64,000 nucleotides of DNA from assembly GCA_039619475.1 (NCBI GenBank), contig CM077116.1:102655164-102719163 (forward strand), read 5' to 3'. The position numbers and the translations under genes are program-made. Below, piece by piece: positions 9,064 through 22,980 of this stretch. The notes under the pieces are model-generated. The model ran no database searches. It saw only the letters and a program-made list of their open reading frames with translations, and was not told where the DNA came from. How positions within the stretch are numbered: position 1 is the stretch's first letter; each line of letters begins with the position of its first letter. Source of the DNA: Icerya purchasi (Eukaryota; Arthropoda; Insecta; Hemiptera; Monophlebidae).

Positions 9064-9945
9064 CAAAAAAGCAGCTAATGAAATGGAGCGAGGGAACGAT
9101 CAGAAGTAAAGACAGTATTAAAGGAGGAAAAACTTTAACATACCATTTTTCGGTTCAGCAGTGTTCATCCATTTGTCCTATCAATTATACGTTTATCTTT
9201 TCCATGAATAAGCTGCATCGACTAGTTCCTGGAATACAGGGGGCCGCTTGCGAATCTTAGGATGAAATCGCTCCAGCAGAACAATGCCAATTATTAATGA
9301 AACATAGAAAACAAAACAACAATTTGATTACAGTGAACTTAATTAAACATCTAAGTAACGGACGCAATTATATCTAAAACAGGTGTCTGGACGATACGTG
9401 GGACGAACGCCGCCAAAAATTAGAAAAAAAAATATCGCAATAAGGACCAAAATGACAAACTACATGATAAAAATAAAATAGTACCCAGCACCGCAAAATA
9501 AAACAAAAAAATAAAATATAAAAATCGCATTAACGGCAACAACCCATGAAGAAGTGCGGAACAAAAAAGTAAAAAAAATTGTAAAAAAAATGTAGTGAAA
9601 AGTGAAAACGATTTAACAGGTAAACTAGTCACGCGAAAAAAAAAAATTGAAATAAAAAACGGTCATATCGAACGAGACCAACGAACGGACTAAATTTAAA
9701 CCCGCCAACACCGATATAAAAAATAAAAATAAAAAAAAAGCAAAAGCAAATAACGCGGAAATGGATATACACACGTCATGAAGTGTGCAAAATTGGGAAA
9801 ATATTATTAAGGAACATGGCGATATAGACTAGAAAATGAGCTCGCCAAGGAATAGCATGGAATGAAAATAAATCGAATAATAGCAAGATGACTGAAAAAT
9901 CAACAGAAACAGTAAAGATTTTTCAATAACACAATATATCTGAAG

Positions 9946-9984
9946 CTTTTGCACGACATAGAGACTATGTCGTGTGGGCAAAAG
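9946..9984. repeat. Imperfect hairpin (unit 3)
   Basis: Unchanged arms and loop. Confidence 0.85.
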
Positions 9985-11424
9985 GTAACCGGCTAGGAAA
10001 TCATGTTAAAGAAGAAGAAATTGCATTTACAATTGTTTCTCTGCATCTTAACAGAAGAGTTTTATTGGCAAGTAGTCACACGGATAGCAACAATAAATGC
10101 TCATAAAAAACCAAACACCTGTGAAATGTGTCGAAACTTACAAAACTAGGCCGCATAAGTTGTTATGAAGACTGATACGAATAACATGAAATAATCACCA
10201 TTTGCATGGAATCCCTCTGAAAACTACCTGTGTGATATTTAGAAGAATATAAGAATGCAGAATCAATAAACATCACTTAAACCACTGGGACAGAAGAATG
10301 TAAAACGTTAGATTACAGGGCAACTAATGAAGTGTTCCAGTATCACATAAAGAGAGAGTTCTGAATTTTACCACAAAAACCATTGCAACAATTCCGTTTT
10401 TGTCCGATTTCTCCGAATTCGTCATTTTATTCTTCAGCTTCTTCTTTGTATACGTATTTAGAGTCTGCTGCCGGCATATCACTCAAATCTTCCATTTCTT
10501 CCACTATATTTCTATTCTTCAGTAGTTCTTCTTAGCTGATGATCAATGTATTGCAACAGACGTGTCCTCATAGCCGGTTTAGTTTCAAAATACCTTCAAA
10601 TGTGGTTTTAAGTGCGGCTCCTTTTTCGAAATATTTTTCTCATAGAAGTAAATCAGAATTATGTCGGGTATTAGTTTTCTGAAAGCTCTTTTCCGTCTAT
10701 TTCAAGTGATTTTCTTCCAACACCGTTGCGTTCTGATACTGGCTTCTTAGAGGTGTTAGCCGGAATTACATCAAGCGGTAGTCATTTAAAAGTTTCTTGC
10801 TCTTCATTCCAGCACGCTCAAACCTATAGTTGCACATGCATTATAGTATGTACACATTTCTCCTACAAAAGACAACCAGTGTGGTATAGAAAAGTATATA
10901 GCAATACCGAATCTGTAAAAATTCAATGAAATACTGCTGGAGACAAATCGAAAACACTATCTTACAAAGCAACTGGAAAGTTACAGCAAAATCAAGGAAC
11001 GCTAAACTGTAAATTTAACCAATTATTCTTCAATGATACAACGAACGATTGCAAAAAAAATTCTCGTTGTCCACTTAAGACTAGTTCATCGTTTACTTCT
11101 TCCGATTTTTCTTCGTTTTAAAGTCTTCTAAACACGATTAAACTTTCTTCGGTCTCTCTCATTTCGTCCACATTCTATTACCGTTCTCTGTAACTGACGA
11201 TCAATGTATCCTCATGGACGATTTCTTGCAGCCAACTTTATTTCATGATATCTTCAAATGTGTCTTGAAGTGAAGGAATAGTTCTAACATCCTTTTCTCG
11301 CAGAAGCTACTAAGTCTGAATTCCTACATTAAGTGTGTAACAGGATTTTATCGGTCCATTTCCGTTCTCCGAGTATTTTTTTTCCAGTAATATGGCTTTC
11401 ATGATATTTGCTTAACAACAATGT

Positions 11425-12514
11425 CCATTGACTATGAAAAAGCTTTCGATGGCGTAATACATGAAAAATTAATCAAGATACTGAAGAAATTCAATATTGA
11501 TGTCAAAGAATTGCAGGTAATAAAGAATTTATACTGGAAACAGTGCAAAAATATCAAGATGGGCGCCGTATACTCTAATTGAAAATGCAGTATAAGAAAG
11601 AAGGTAAAACAGGGAAGGCCCCTCTCTCCGCGGTTATTAAAAATCTACGCAGACGAAATAACAAAACAGACGCAAACCGAAGGAGTGGGTCTGAAGATCA
11701 ATGGACAAAGAATCAATGAAGCAAGCTGCGCAGACGCTAAGCTAGTTATAGCTGAAACAAGAGTTCAAGAGCAGGAAATGGTGTATAGAATAATCTGTGC
11801 ACGACTAAAATTTGGAATTAAAATCAGCGCGAAAAAACGATAGTCATGAAATTCTGGAAAACCAATATCAAAAAAGCAGAAATCATGATAGACAATGAAA
11901 AATTGAGAATGTCATCGAGTTTTAGAAATGTAGGTACTCTCCTAAATGCAGACGGAGGAGACCAAAAAGAAATCAAGGGTAGAATCGGTATGGCAAAGAA
12001 AGCCTTCAATAACCTCAGCAATGTATTGAAAAACCGAACCTTGAGCATGGGTCTACGGAAGAGAATAGTGAGATACTGCTACATGTGGACAGTACTAAAA
12101 TATTCCTATGAAACCTAGACAACGAATGCGGATATTGAAAGAAGACTGAACGCCTTTGAAATGTGGTGTTATCGAAGATTACTAGAAATACCTTCGACTA
12201 ACTTTGCAACAAACGTATTAATATTAGATACAGTGAATGAAGAAAACAAGACAATAGTTGAAATATCAAGAAACGAAAACTGAAATTCATAGCACATAAA
12301 ATCCGGGAAGACAGTTTATTCATGCTAACATTACAAGGACGAATTCAGAGAAAGCTCATTAAAAGAAGAAGAAGATCGGTGCTAGTAACCACGAACGCAC
12401 CGTCCAACTGTCCATGCAAAAGTCTACAAGAGACCATTAAATGCGCCAGAAATCAAAGAATATAGATGAACGCAACCTCTTGAAGCAACAGTGCGGCTCC
12501 GGCGACGACGAAGT
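11425..12514 (+). pseudogene. LINE reverse transcriptase fossil (unit 3)
   Basis: Same lesions. CCGAAGG replaces CCGACGG, turning the Asp before GVGLKING into Glu. Related active elements commonly have Asp there, so units 1-2 seem to keep the older state. Confidence 0.9.
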
Positions 12515-13004
12515 ATTTTCTCCAGCGTTGTTTAATCAGAGGATGATTTGTTTGCGTCGCAGTAAATCAAGAAAATTTCTATTCAATAATTGCATATCGA
12601 CTGAATAATTAAAAATTAGCTCAACAGTTTCACAAAATGACTTAAATGTCCGAGAAAACGCATTACCATTTTTAACTGAACATCAATTTGTATAAAAAAT
12701 CTACTATTCATGATATGTTTCCAGGTGATCTAAGTGAAAATAAACAAACGGTAATTGGGCAGAATTTGAAAGAAATAAACCTGACATTGTACATACCAGG
12801 AATTTATGATAAAAAGAGGTTCAATAATACGTTTAAGCATATTCAACGAAAATCGAAAATAGTCGAAAAACAATGATCACCATAATATATCTTGTAGAAG
12901 AATGCTGTTAACAATCAAAATGGAAATTATGGCATACAGGAATTAATTACTTTAAATCGGTTTTGTAAGTGGCAGGAACAAACTTGGAAAAATGGATACA
13001 GAAA

Positions 13005-13395
13005 ACGCAATATCGGCTAAACACTGAACGCAATACCCGCCAAACACCAAACGCAATAAAGGCTAAACACAAAGCCCAATAAAGATGAAAAACCCAACGC
13101 AATAAAGGCTAAACATTGAACGCTTTAAAGGCTAAACACTAAACCCATTAAAAATGAAAAACCCAGCGCAATAAAGGCTAAACACTAAACCCAATAAAAA
13201 TGAAAAACCCAGCGCAATAAAGGCTAAACACTAAACCCAATAAATATGAAAAACCCAGCGCAATAAAGGCTAAACACTAAACCCAATAAAAATGAAAAAC
13301 CCAGCGCAATAAAGGCTAAACACTAAACCCAATAAAGATGAAAAACCCAACGCAATAAAGGCTAAACACTGAACGCAATACAGGCTAAACAAACA
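13005..13395 (+). repeat. 23-base tandem array (unit 4)
   Basis: Seventeen monomers, same order and variants as units 2 and 3. Confidence 0.94.
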
Positions 13396-14277
13396 CAAAA
13401 AAGCAGCTAATGAAATGGAGCGAGGGAACGATCAGAAGTAAAGACAGTATTAAAGGAGGAAAAACTTTAACATACCATTTTTCGGTTCAGCAGTGTTCAT
13501 CCATTTGTCCTATCAATTATACGTTTATCTTTTCCATGAATAAGCTGCATCGACTAGTTCCTGGAATACAGGGGGCCGCTTGCGAATCTTAGGATGAAAT
13601 CGCTCCAGCAGAACAATGCCAATTATTAATGAAACATAGAAAACAAAACAACAATTTGATTACAGTGAACTTAATTAAACATCTAAGTAACGGACGCAAT
13701 TATATCTAAAACAGGTGTCTGGACGATACGTGGGACGAACGCCGCCAAAAATTAGAAAAAAAAATATCGCAATAAGGACCAAAATGACAAACTACATGAT
13801 AAAAATAAAATAGTACCCAGCACCGCAAAATAAAACAAAAAAATAAAATATAAAAATCGCATTAACGGCAACAACCCATGAAGAAGTGCGGAACAAAAAA
13901 GTAAAAAAAATTGTAAAAAAAATGTAGTGAAAAGTGAAAACGATTTAACAGGTAAACTAGTCACGCGAAAAAAAAAAATTGAAATAAAAAACGGTCATAT
14001 CGAACGAGACCAACGAACGGACTAAATTTAAACCCGCCAACACCGATATAAAAAATAAAAATAAAAAAAAAGCAAAAGCAAATAACGCGGAAATGGATAT
14101 ACACACGTCATGAAGTGTGCAAAATTGGGAAAATATTATTAAGGAACATGGCGATATAGACTAGAAAATGAGCTCGCCAAGGAATAGCATGGAATGAAAA
14201 TAAATCGAATAATAGCAAGATGACTGAAAAATCAACAGAAACAGTAAAGATTTTTCAATAACACAATATATCTGAAG

Positions 14278-14316
14278 CTTTTGCACGACATAGAGACTAT
14301 GTCGTGTGGGCAAAAG
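14278..14316. repeat. Imperfect hairpin (unit 4)
   Basis: Unchanged arms and loop. Confidence 0.85.
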
Positions 14317-15756
14317 GTAACCGGCTAGGAAATCATGTTAAAGAAGAAGAAATTGCATTTACAATTGTTTCTCTGCATCTTAACAGAAGAGTTTTATTGG
14401 CAAGTAGTCACACGGATAGCAACAATAAATGCTCATAAAAAACCAAACACCTGTGAAATGTGTCGAAACTTACAAAACTAGGCCGCATAAGTTGTTATGA
14501 AGACTGATACGAATAACATGAAATAATCACCATTTGCATGGAATCCCTCTGAAAACTACCTGTGTGATATTTAGAAGAATATAAGAATGCAGAATCAATA
14601 AACATCACTTAAACCACTGGGACAGAAGAATGTAAAACGTTAGATTACAGGGCAACTAATGAAGTGTTCCAGTATCACATAAAGAGAGAGTTCTGAATTT
14701 TACCACAAAAACCATTGCAACAATTCCGTTTTTGTCCGATTTCTCCGAATTCGTCATTTTATTCTTCAGCTTCTTCTTTGTATACGTATTTAGAGTCTGC
14801 TGCCGGCATATCACTCAAATCTTCCATTTCTTCCACTATATTTCTATTCTTCAGTAGTTCTTCTTAGCTGATGATCAATGTATTGCAACAGACGTGTCCT
14901 CATAGCCGGTTTAGTTTCAAAATACCTTCAAATGTGGTTTTAAGTGCGGCTCCTTTTTCGAAATATTTTTCTCATAGAAGTAAATCAGAATTATGTCGGG
15001 TATTAGTTTTCTGAAAGCTCTTTTCCGTCTATTTCAAGTGATTTTCTTCCAACACCGTTGCGTTCTGATACTGGCTTCTTAGAGGTGTTAGCCGGAATTA
15101 CATCAAGCGGTAGTCATTTAAAAGTTTCTTGCTCTTCATTCCAGCACGCTCAAACCTATAGTTGCACATGCATTATAGTATGTACACATTTCTCCTACAA
15201 AAGACAACCAGTGTGGTATAGAAAAGTATATAGCAATACCGAATCTGTAAAAATTCAATGAAATACTGCTGGAGACAAATCGAAAACACTATCTTACAAA
15301 GCAACTGGAAAGTTACAGCAAAATCAAGGAACGCTAAACTGTAAATTTAACCAATTATTCTTCAATGATACAACGAACGATTGCAAAAAAAATTCTCGTT
15401 GTCCACTTAAGACTAGTTCATCGTTTACTTCTTCCGATTTTTCTTCGTTTTAAAGTCTTCTAAACACGATTAAACTTTCTTCGGTCTCTCTCATTTCGTC
15501 CACATTCTATTACCGTTCTCTGTAACTGACGATCAATGTATCCTCATGGACGATTTCTTGCAGCCAACTTTATTTCATGATATCTTCAAATGTGTCTTGA
15601 AGTGAAGGAATAGTTCTAACATCCTTTTCTCGCAGAAGCTACTAAGTCTGAATTCCTACATTAAGTGTGTAACAGGATTTTATCGGTCCATTTCCGTTCT
15701 CCGAGTATTTTTTTTCCAGTAATATGGCTTTCATGATATTTGCTTAACAACAATGT

Positions 15757-16846
15757 CCATTGACTATGAAAAAGCTTTCGATGGCGTAATACATGAAAAA
15801 TTAATCAAGATACTGAAGAAATTCAATATTGATGTCAAAGAATTGCAGGTAATAAAGAATTTATACTGGAAACAGTGCAAAAATATCAAGATGGGCGCCG
15901 TATACTCTAATTGAAAATGCAGTATAAGAAAGAAGGTAAAACAGGGAAGGCCCCTCTCTCCGCGGTTATTAAAAATCTACGCAGACGAAATAACAAAACA
16001 GACGCAAACCGAAGGAGTGGGTCTGAAGATCAATGGACAAAGAATCAATGAAGCAAGCTGCGCAGACGCTAAGCTAGTTATAGCTGAAACAAGAGTTCAA
16101 GAGCAGGAAATGGTGTATAGAATAATCTGTGCACGACTAAAATTTGGAATTAAAATCAGCGCGAAAAAACGATAGTCATGAAATTCTGGAAAACCAATAT
16201 CAAAAAAGCAGAAATCATGATAGACAATGAAAAATTGCGAATGTCATCGAGTTTTAGAAATGTAGGTACTCTCGTAAATGCAGACGGAGGAGACCAAAAA
16301 GAAATCAAGGGTAGAATCGGTATGGCAAAGAAAGCCTTCAATAACCTCAGCAATGTATTGAAAAACCGAACCTTGAGCATGGGTCTACGGAAGAGAATAG
16401 TGAGATACTGCTACATGTGGACAGTACTAAAATATTCCTATGAAACCTAGACAACGAATGCGGATATTGAAAGAAGACTGAACGCCTTTGAAATGTGGTG
16501 TTATCGAAGATTACTAGAAATACCTTCGACTAACTTTGCAACAAACGTATTAACATTAGATACAGTGAATGAAGAAAACAAGACAATAGTTGAAATATCA
16601 AGAAACGAAAACTGAAATTCATAGCACATAAAATCCGGGAAGACAGTTTATTCATGCTAACATTACAAGGACGAATTCAGAGAAAGCTCATTAAAAGAAG
16701 AAGAAGATCGGTGCTAGTAACCACGAACGCACCGTCCAACTGTCCATGCAAAAGTCTACAAGAGACCATTAAATGCGCCAGAAATCAAAGAATATAGATG
16801 AACGCAACCTCTTGAAGCAACAGTGCGGCTCCGGCGACGACGAAGT
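15757..16846 (+). pseudogene. LINE reverse transcriptase fossil (unit 4)
   Basis: Same lesions. Private C at 16238. The G at 16274 (Val instead of Leu before NADGGD) and C at 16554 mark the start of the exchanged block that runs into unit 5. Confidence 0.9.
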
Positions 16847-17336
16847 ATTTTCTCCAGCGTTGTTTAATCAGAGGATGATTTGTTTGCGTCGCAGTAAATC
16901 AAGAAAATTTCTATTCAATAATTGCATATCGACTGAATAATTAAAAATTAGCTCAACAGTTTCACAAAATGACTTAAATGTCCGAGAAAACGCATTACCA
17001 TTTTTAACTGAACATCAATTTGTATAAAAAATCTACTATTCATGATATGTTTCCAGGTGATCTAAGTGAAAATAAACAAACGGTAATTGGGCAGAATTTG
17101 AAAGAAATAAACCTGACATTGTACATACCAGGAATTTATGATAAAAAGAGGTTCAATAATACGTTTAAGCATATTCAACGAAAATCGAAAATAGTCGAAA
17201 AACAATGATCACCATAATATATCTTGTAGAAGAATGCTGTTAACAATCAAAATGGAAATTATGGCATACAGGAATTAATTACTTTAAATCGGTTTTGTAA
17301 GAGGCAGGAACAAACTTGGAAAAATGGATACAGAAA

Positions 17337-17727
17337 ACGCAATATCGGCTAAACACTGAACGCAATACCCGCCAAACACCAAACGCAATAAAGGCTAAAC
17401 ACAAAGCCCAATAAAGATGAAAAACCCAACGCAATAAAGGCTAAACATTGAACGCTTTAAAGGCTAAACACTAAACCCATTAAAAATGAAAAACCCAGCG
17501 CAATAAAGGCTAAACACTAAACCCAATAAAAATGAAAAACCCAGCGCAATAAAGGCTAAACACTAAACCCAATAAATATGAAAAACCCAGCGCAATAAAG
17601 GCTAAACACTAAACCCAATAAAAATGAAAAACCCAGCGCAATAAAGGCTAAACACTAAACCCAATTAAGATGAAAAACCCAACGCAATAAAGGCTAAACA
17701 CTGAACGCAATACAGGCTAAACAAACA
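17337..17727 (+). repeat. 23-base tandem array (unit 5)
   Basis: Seventeen monomers. Monomer 15 reads CCAATTAAGATG (T at 17666), which removes one AATAAA. This form recurs in units 9-11. Confidence 0.94.
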
Positions 17728-18609
17728 CAAAAAAGCAGCTAATGAAATGGAGCGAGGGAACGATCAGAAGTAAAGACAGTATTAAAGGAGGAAAAACTTT
17801 AACATACCATTTTTCGGTTCAGCAGTGTTCATCCATTTGTCCTATCAATTATACGTTTATCTTTTCCATGAATAAGCTGCATCGACTAGTTCCTGGAATA
17901 CAGGGGGTCGCTTGCGAATCTTAGGATGAAATCGCTCCAGCAGAACAATGCCAATTATTAATGAAACATAGAAAACAAAACAACAATTTGATTACAGTGA
18001 ACTTAATTAAACATCTAAGTAACGGACGCAATTATATCTAAAACAGGTGTCTGGACGATACGTGGGACGAACGCCGCCAAAAATTAGAAAAAAAAATATC
18101 GCAATAAGGACCAAAATGACAAACTACATGATAAAAATAAAATAGTACCCAGCACCGCAAAATAAAACAAAAAAATAAAATATAAAAATCGCATTAACGG
18201 CAACAACCCATGAAGAAGTGCGGAACAAAAAAGTAAAAAAAATTGTAAAAAAAATGTAGTGAAAAGTGAAAACGATTTAACAGGTAAACTAGTCACGCGA
18301 AAAAAAAAAATTGAAATAAAAAACGGTCATATCGAACGAGACCAACGAACGGACTAAATTTAAACCCGCCAACACCGATATAAAAAATAAAAATAAAAAA
18401 AAAGCAAAAGCAAATAACGCGGAAATGGATATACACACGTCATGAAGTGTGCAAAATTGGGAAAATATTATTAAGGAACATGGCGATATAGACTAGAAAA
18501 TGAGCTCGCCAAGGAATAGCATGGAATGAAAATAAATCGAATAATAGCAAGATGACTGAAAAATCAACAGAAACAGTAAAGATTTTTCAATAACACAATA
18601 TATCTGAAG

Positions 18610-18648
18610 CTTTTGCACGACATAGAGACTATGTCGTGTGGGCAAAAG
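18610..18648. repeat. Imperfect hairpin (unit 5)
   Basis: Unchanged, although it lies within the exchanged block spanning units 4 and 5. Confidence 0.85.
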
Positions 18649-20088
18649 GTAACCGGCTAGGAAATCATGTTAAAGAAGAAGAAATTTCATTTACAATTGT
18701 TTCTCTGCATCTTAACAGAAGAGTTTTATTGGCAAGTAGTCACACGGATAGCAACAATAAATGCTCATAAAAAACCAAACACCTGTGAAATGTGTCGAAA
18801 CTTACAAAACTAGGCCGCATAAGTTGTTATGAAGACTGATACGAATAACATGAAATAATCACCATTTGCATGGAATCCCTCTGAAAACTACCTGTGTGAT
18901 ATTTAGAAGAATATAAGAATGCAGAATCAATAAACATCACTTAAACCACTGGAACAGAAGAATGTAAAACGTTAGATTACAGGGCAACTAATGAAGTGTT
19001 CCAGTATCACATAAAGAGAGAGTTCTGAATTTTACCACAAAAACCATTGCAACAATTCCGTTTTTGTCCGATTTCTCCGAATTCGTCATTTTATTCTTCA
19101 GCTTCTTCTTTGTATACGTATTTAGAGTCTGCTGCCGGCTTATCACTCAAATTTTCCATTTCTTCCACTATATTTCTATTCTTCAGTAGTTCTTCTTAGC
19201 TGATGATCAATGTATTGCAACAGACGTGTCCTCATAGCCGGTTTAGTTTCAAAATACCTTCAAATGTGTTTTTAAGTGCGGCTCCTTTTTCGAAATATTT
19301 TTCTCATAGAAGTAAATCAGAATTATGTCGGGTATTAGTTTTCTGAAAGCTCTCTTCCGTCTATTTCAAGTGATTTTCTTCCAACACCGTTGCGTTCTGA
19401 TACTGGCTTCTTGGAGGTGTTAGCCGGAATTACATCAAGCGGTAGTCATTTAAAAGTTTCTTGCTCTTCATTCCAGCACGCTCAAACCTATAGTTGCACA
19501 TGCATTATAGTATGTACACATTTCTCCTACAAAAGACAACCAGTGTGGTATAGAAAAGTATATAGCAATACCGAATCTGTAAAAATTCAATGAAATACTG
19601 CTGGAGACAAATCGAAAACACTATCTTACAAAGCAACTGGAAAGTTACAGCAAAATCAAGGAACGCTAAACTGTAAATTTAACCAATTATTCTTCAATGA
19701 TACAACGAACGCTTGCAAAAAAAATTCTCGTTGTCCACTTAAGACTAGTTCATCGTTTACTTCTTCCGATTTTTCTTCGTTTTAAAGTCTTCTAAACACG
19801 ATTAAACTTTCTTCGGTCTCTCTCATTTCGTCCACATTCTATTACCGTTCTCTGTAACTGACGATCAATGTATCCTCATGGACGATTTCTTGCAGCCAAC
19901 TTTATTTCATGATATCTTCAAATGTGTCTTGAAGTGAAGGAATAGTTCTAACATCCTTTTCTCGCAGAAGCTACTAAGTCTGAATTCCTACATTAAGTGT
20001 GTAACAGGATTTTATCGGTCCATTTCCGTTCTCCGAGTATTTTTTTTCCAGTAATATGGCTTTCATGATATTTGCTTAACAACAATGT

Positions 20089-21178
20089 CCATTGACTATG
20101 AAAAAGCTTTCGATGGCGTAATACATGAAAAATTAATCAAGATACTGAAGAAATTCAATATTGATGTCAAAGAATTGCAGGTAATAAAGAATTTATACTG
20201 GAAACAGTGCAAAAATATCAAGATGGGCGCCGTATACTCTAATTGAAAATGCAGTATAAGAAAGAAGGTAAAACAGGGAAGGCCCCTCTCTCCGCGGTTA
20301 TTAAAAATCTACGCAGACGAAATAACAAAACAGACGCAAACCGAAGGAGTGGGTCTGAAGATCAATGGACAAAGAATCAATGAAGCAAGCTGCGCAGACG
20401 CTAAGCTAGTTATAGCTGAAACAAGAGTTCAAAAGCAGGAAATGGTGTATAGAATAATCTGTGCACGACTAAAATTTGGAATTAAAATCAGCGCGAAAAA
20501 ACGATAGTCATGAAATTCTGGAAAACCAATATCAAAAAAGCAGAAATCATGATAGACAATGAAAAATTGAGAATGTCATCGAGTTTTAGAAATGTAGGTA
20601 CTCTCCTAAATGCAGACGGAGGAGACCAAAAAGAAATCAAGGGTAGAATCGGTATGGCAAAGAAAGCCTTCAATAACCTCAGCAATGTATTGAAAAACCG
20701 AACCTTGAGCATGGGTCTACGGAAGAGAATAGTGAGATACTGCTACATGTGGACAGTACTAAAATATTCCTATGAAACCTAGACAACGAATGCGGATATT
20801 GAAAGAAGACTGAACGCCTTTGAAATGTGGTGTTATCGAAGATTACTAGAAATACCTTCGACTAACTTTGCAACAAACGTATTAATATTAGATACAGTGA
20901 ATGAAGAAAACAAGACAATAGTTGAAATATCAAGAAACGAAAACTGAAATTCATAGCACATAAAATCCGGGAAGACAGTTTATTCATGCTAACATTACAA
21001 GGACGAATTCAGAGAAAGCTCATTAAAAGAAGTAGAAGATCGGTGCTAGTAACCACGAACGCACCGTCCAACTGTCCATGCAAAAGTCTACAAGAGACCA
21101 TTAAATGCGCCAGAAATCAAAGAATATAGATGAACGCAACCTCTTGAAGCAACAGTGCGGCTCCGGCGACGACGAAGT
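20089..21178 (+). pseudogene. LINE reverse transcriptase fossil (unit 5)
   Basis: Same lesions. By 20606 it is back to the Leu state of units 1-3. Private changes are A at 20433 and T at 21033; the latter adds another stop in the Arg-rich stretch (AGA to TAG in the RRRR region). Confidence 0.88.
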
Positions 21179-21668
21179 ATTTTCTCCAGCGTTGTTTAAT
21201 CAGAGGATGATTTGTTTGCGTCGCAGTAAATCAAGAAAATTTCTATTCAATAATTGCATATCGACTGAATAATTAAAAATTAGCTCAACAGTTTCACAAA
21301 ATGACTTAAATGTCCGAGAAAACGCATTACCATTTTTAACTGAACATCAATTTGTATAAAAAATCTACTATTCATGATATGTTTCCAGGTGATCTAAGTG
21401 AAAATAAACAAACGGTAATTGGGCAGAATTTGAAAGAAATAAACCTGACATTGTACATACCAGGAATTTATGATAAAAAGAGGTTCAATAATACGTTTAA
21501 GCATATTCAACGAAAATCGAAAATAGTCGAAAAACAATGATCACCATAATATATCTTGTAGAAGAATGCTGTTAACAATCAAAATGGAAATTATGGCATA
21601 CAGGAATTAATTACTTTAAATCGGTTTTGTAAGTGGCAGGAACAAACTTGGAAAAATGGATACAGAAA

Positions 21669-22059
21669 ACGCAATATCGGCTAAACACTGAACGCAATAC
21701 CCGCCAAACACCAAACGCAATAAAGGCTAAACACAAAGCCCAATAAAGATGAAAAACCCAACGCAATAAAGGCTAAACATTGAACGCTTTAAAGGCTAAA
21801 CACTAAACCCATTAAAAATGAAAAACCCAGCGCAATAAAGGCTAAACACTAAACCCAATAAAAATGAAAAACCCAGCGCAATAAAGGCTAAACACTAAAC
21901 CCAATAAATATGAAAAACCCAGCGCAATAAAGGCTAAACACTAAACCCAATAAAAATGAAAAACCCAGCGCAATAAAGGCTAAACACTAAACCCAATAAA
22001 GATGAAAAACCCAACGCAATAAAGGCTAAACACTGAACGCAATACAGGCTAAACAAACA
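21669..22059 (+). repeat. 23-base tandem array (unit 6)
   Basis: Seventeen monomers with the common CCAATAAAGATG form of monomer 15. Confidence 0.94.
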
Positions 22060-22941
22060 CAAAAAAGCAGCTAATGAAATGGAGCGAGGGAACGATCAGA
22101 AGTAAAGACAGTATTAAAGGAGGAAAAACTTTAACATACCATTTTTCGGTTCAGCAGTGTTCATCCATTTGTCCTATCAATTATACGTTTATCTTTTCCA
22201 TGAATAAGCTGCATCGACTAGTTCCTGGAATACAGGGGGTCGCTTGCGAATCTTAGGATGAAATCGCTCCAGCAGAACAATGCCAATTATTAATGAAACA
22301 TAGAAAACAAAACAACAATTTGATTACAGTGAACTTAATTAAACATCTAAGTAACGGACGCAATTATATCTAAAACAGGTGTCTGGACGATACGTGGGAC
22401 GAACGCCGCTAAAAATTAGAAAAAAAAATATCGCAATAAGGACCAAAATGACAAACTACATGATAAAAATAAAATAGTACCCAGCACCGCAAAATAAAAC
22501 AAAAAAATAAAATATAAAAATCGCATTAACGGCAACAACCCATGAAGAAGTGCGGAACGAAAAAGTAAAAAAAATTGTAAAAAAAATGTAGTGAAAAGTG
22601 AAAACGATTTAACAGGTAAACTAGTCACGCGAAAAAAAAAAATTGAAATAAAAAACGGTCATATCGAACGAGACCGACGAACGGACTAAATTTAAACTCG
22701 CCAACACCGATATAAAAAATAAAAATAAAAAAAAAGCAAAAGCAAATAACGCGGAAATGGATATACACACGTCATGAAGTGTGCAAAATTGGGAAAATAT
22801 TATTAAGGAACATGGCGATATAGACTAGAAAATGAGCTCGCCAAGGAATAGCATGGAATGAAAATAAATCGAATAATAGCAGGATGACTGATAAATCAAC
22901 AGAAACAGTAAAGATTTTTCAATAACACAATATATCTGAAG

Positions 22942-22980
22942 CTTTTGCACGACATAGAGACTATGTCGTGTGGGCAAAAG
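22942..22980. repeat. Imperfect hairpin (unit 6)
   Basis: Unchanged, while two sites 20-60 bases upstream differ from unit 5. Confidence 0.85.

Larger units (their letters stand above)
8665..12996 (+). repeat. Satellite unit 3
   Basis: Full 4,332-base copy of the unit 2-4 family. It is the first unit in the window with CCGAAGG and GCGTTGTTT. It still has the early-array states CTCCTAAATG and GTAAGTGGCAGG towards its end. Confidence 0.97.
12997..17328 (+). repeat. Satellite unit 4 (mosaic: switches type in its 3' third)
   Basis: The first three quarters follow units 2-3. From 16274 the unit carries states typical of units 8-10: G at 16274 (CTCGTAAATG), C at 16554 (TTAACATTAG) and A at 17302 (GTAAGAGGCAGG). 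C at 16238 is private. The changed type continues without a break into unit 5, so the exchange was not in register with the unit boundary. Confidence 0.95.
17329..21660 (+). repeat. Satellite unit 5 (mosaic: 5' half like units 9-11)
   Basis: The first half carries variants otherwise seen in units 9-11: T at 17666 in monomer 15 (CCAATTAAG), T at 18687, A at 18953, T at 19153, C at 19354 and C at 19712. By 20606 it has returned to the early-array state (CTCCTAAATG), and its end has GTAAGTGGCAGG. Private changes are G at 19413, A at 20433 and T at 21033. Confidence 0.95.
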
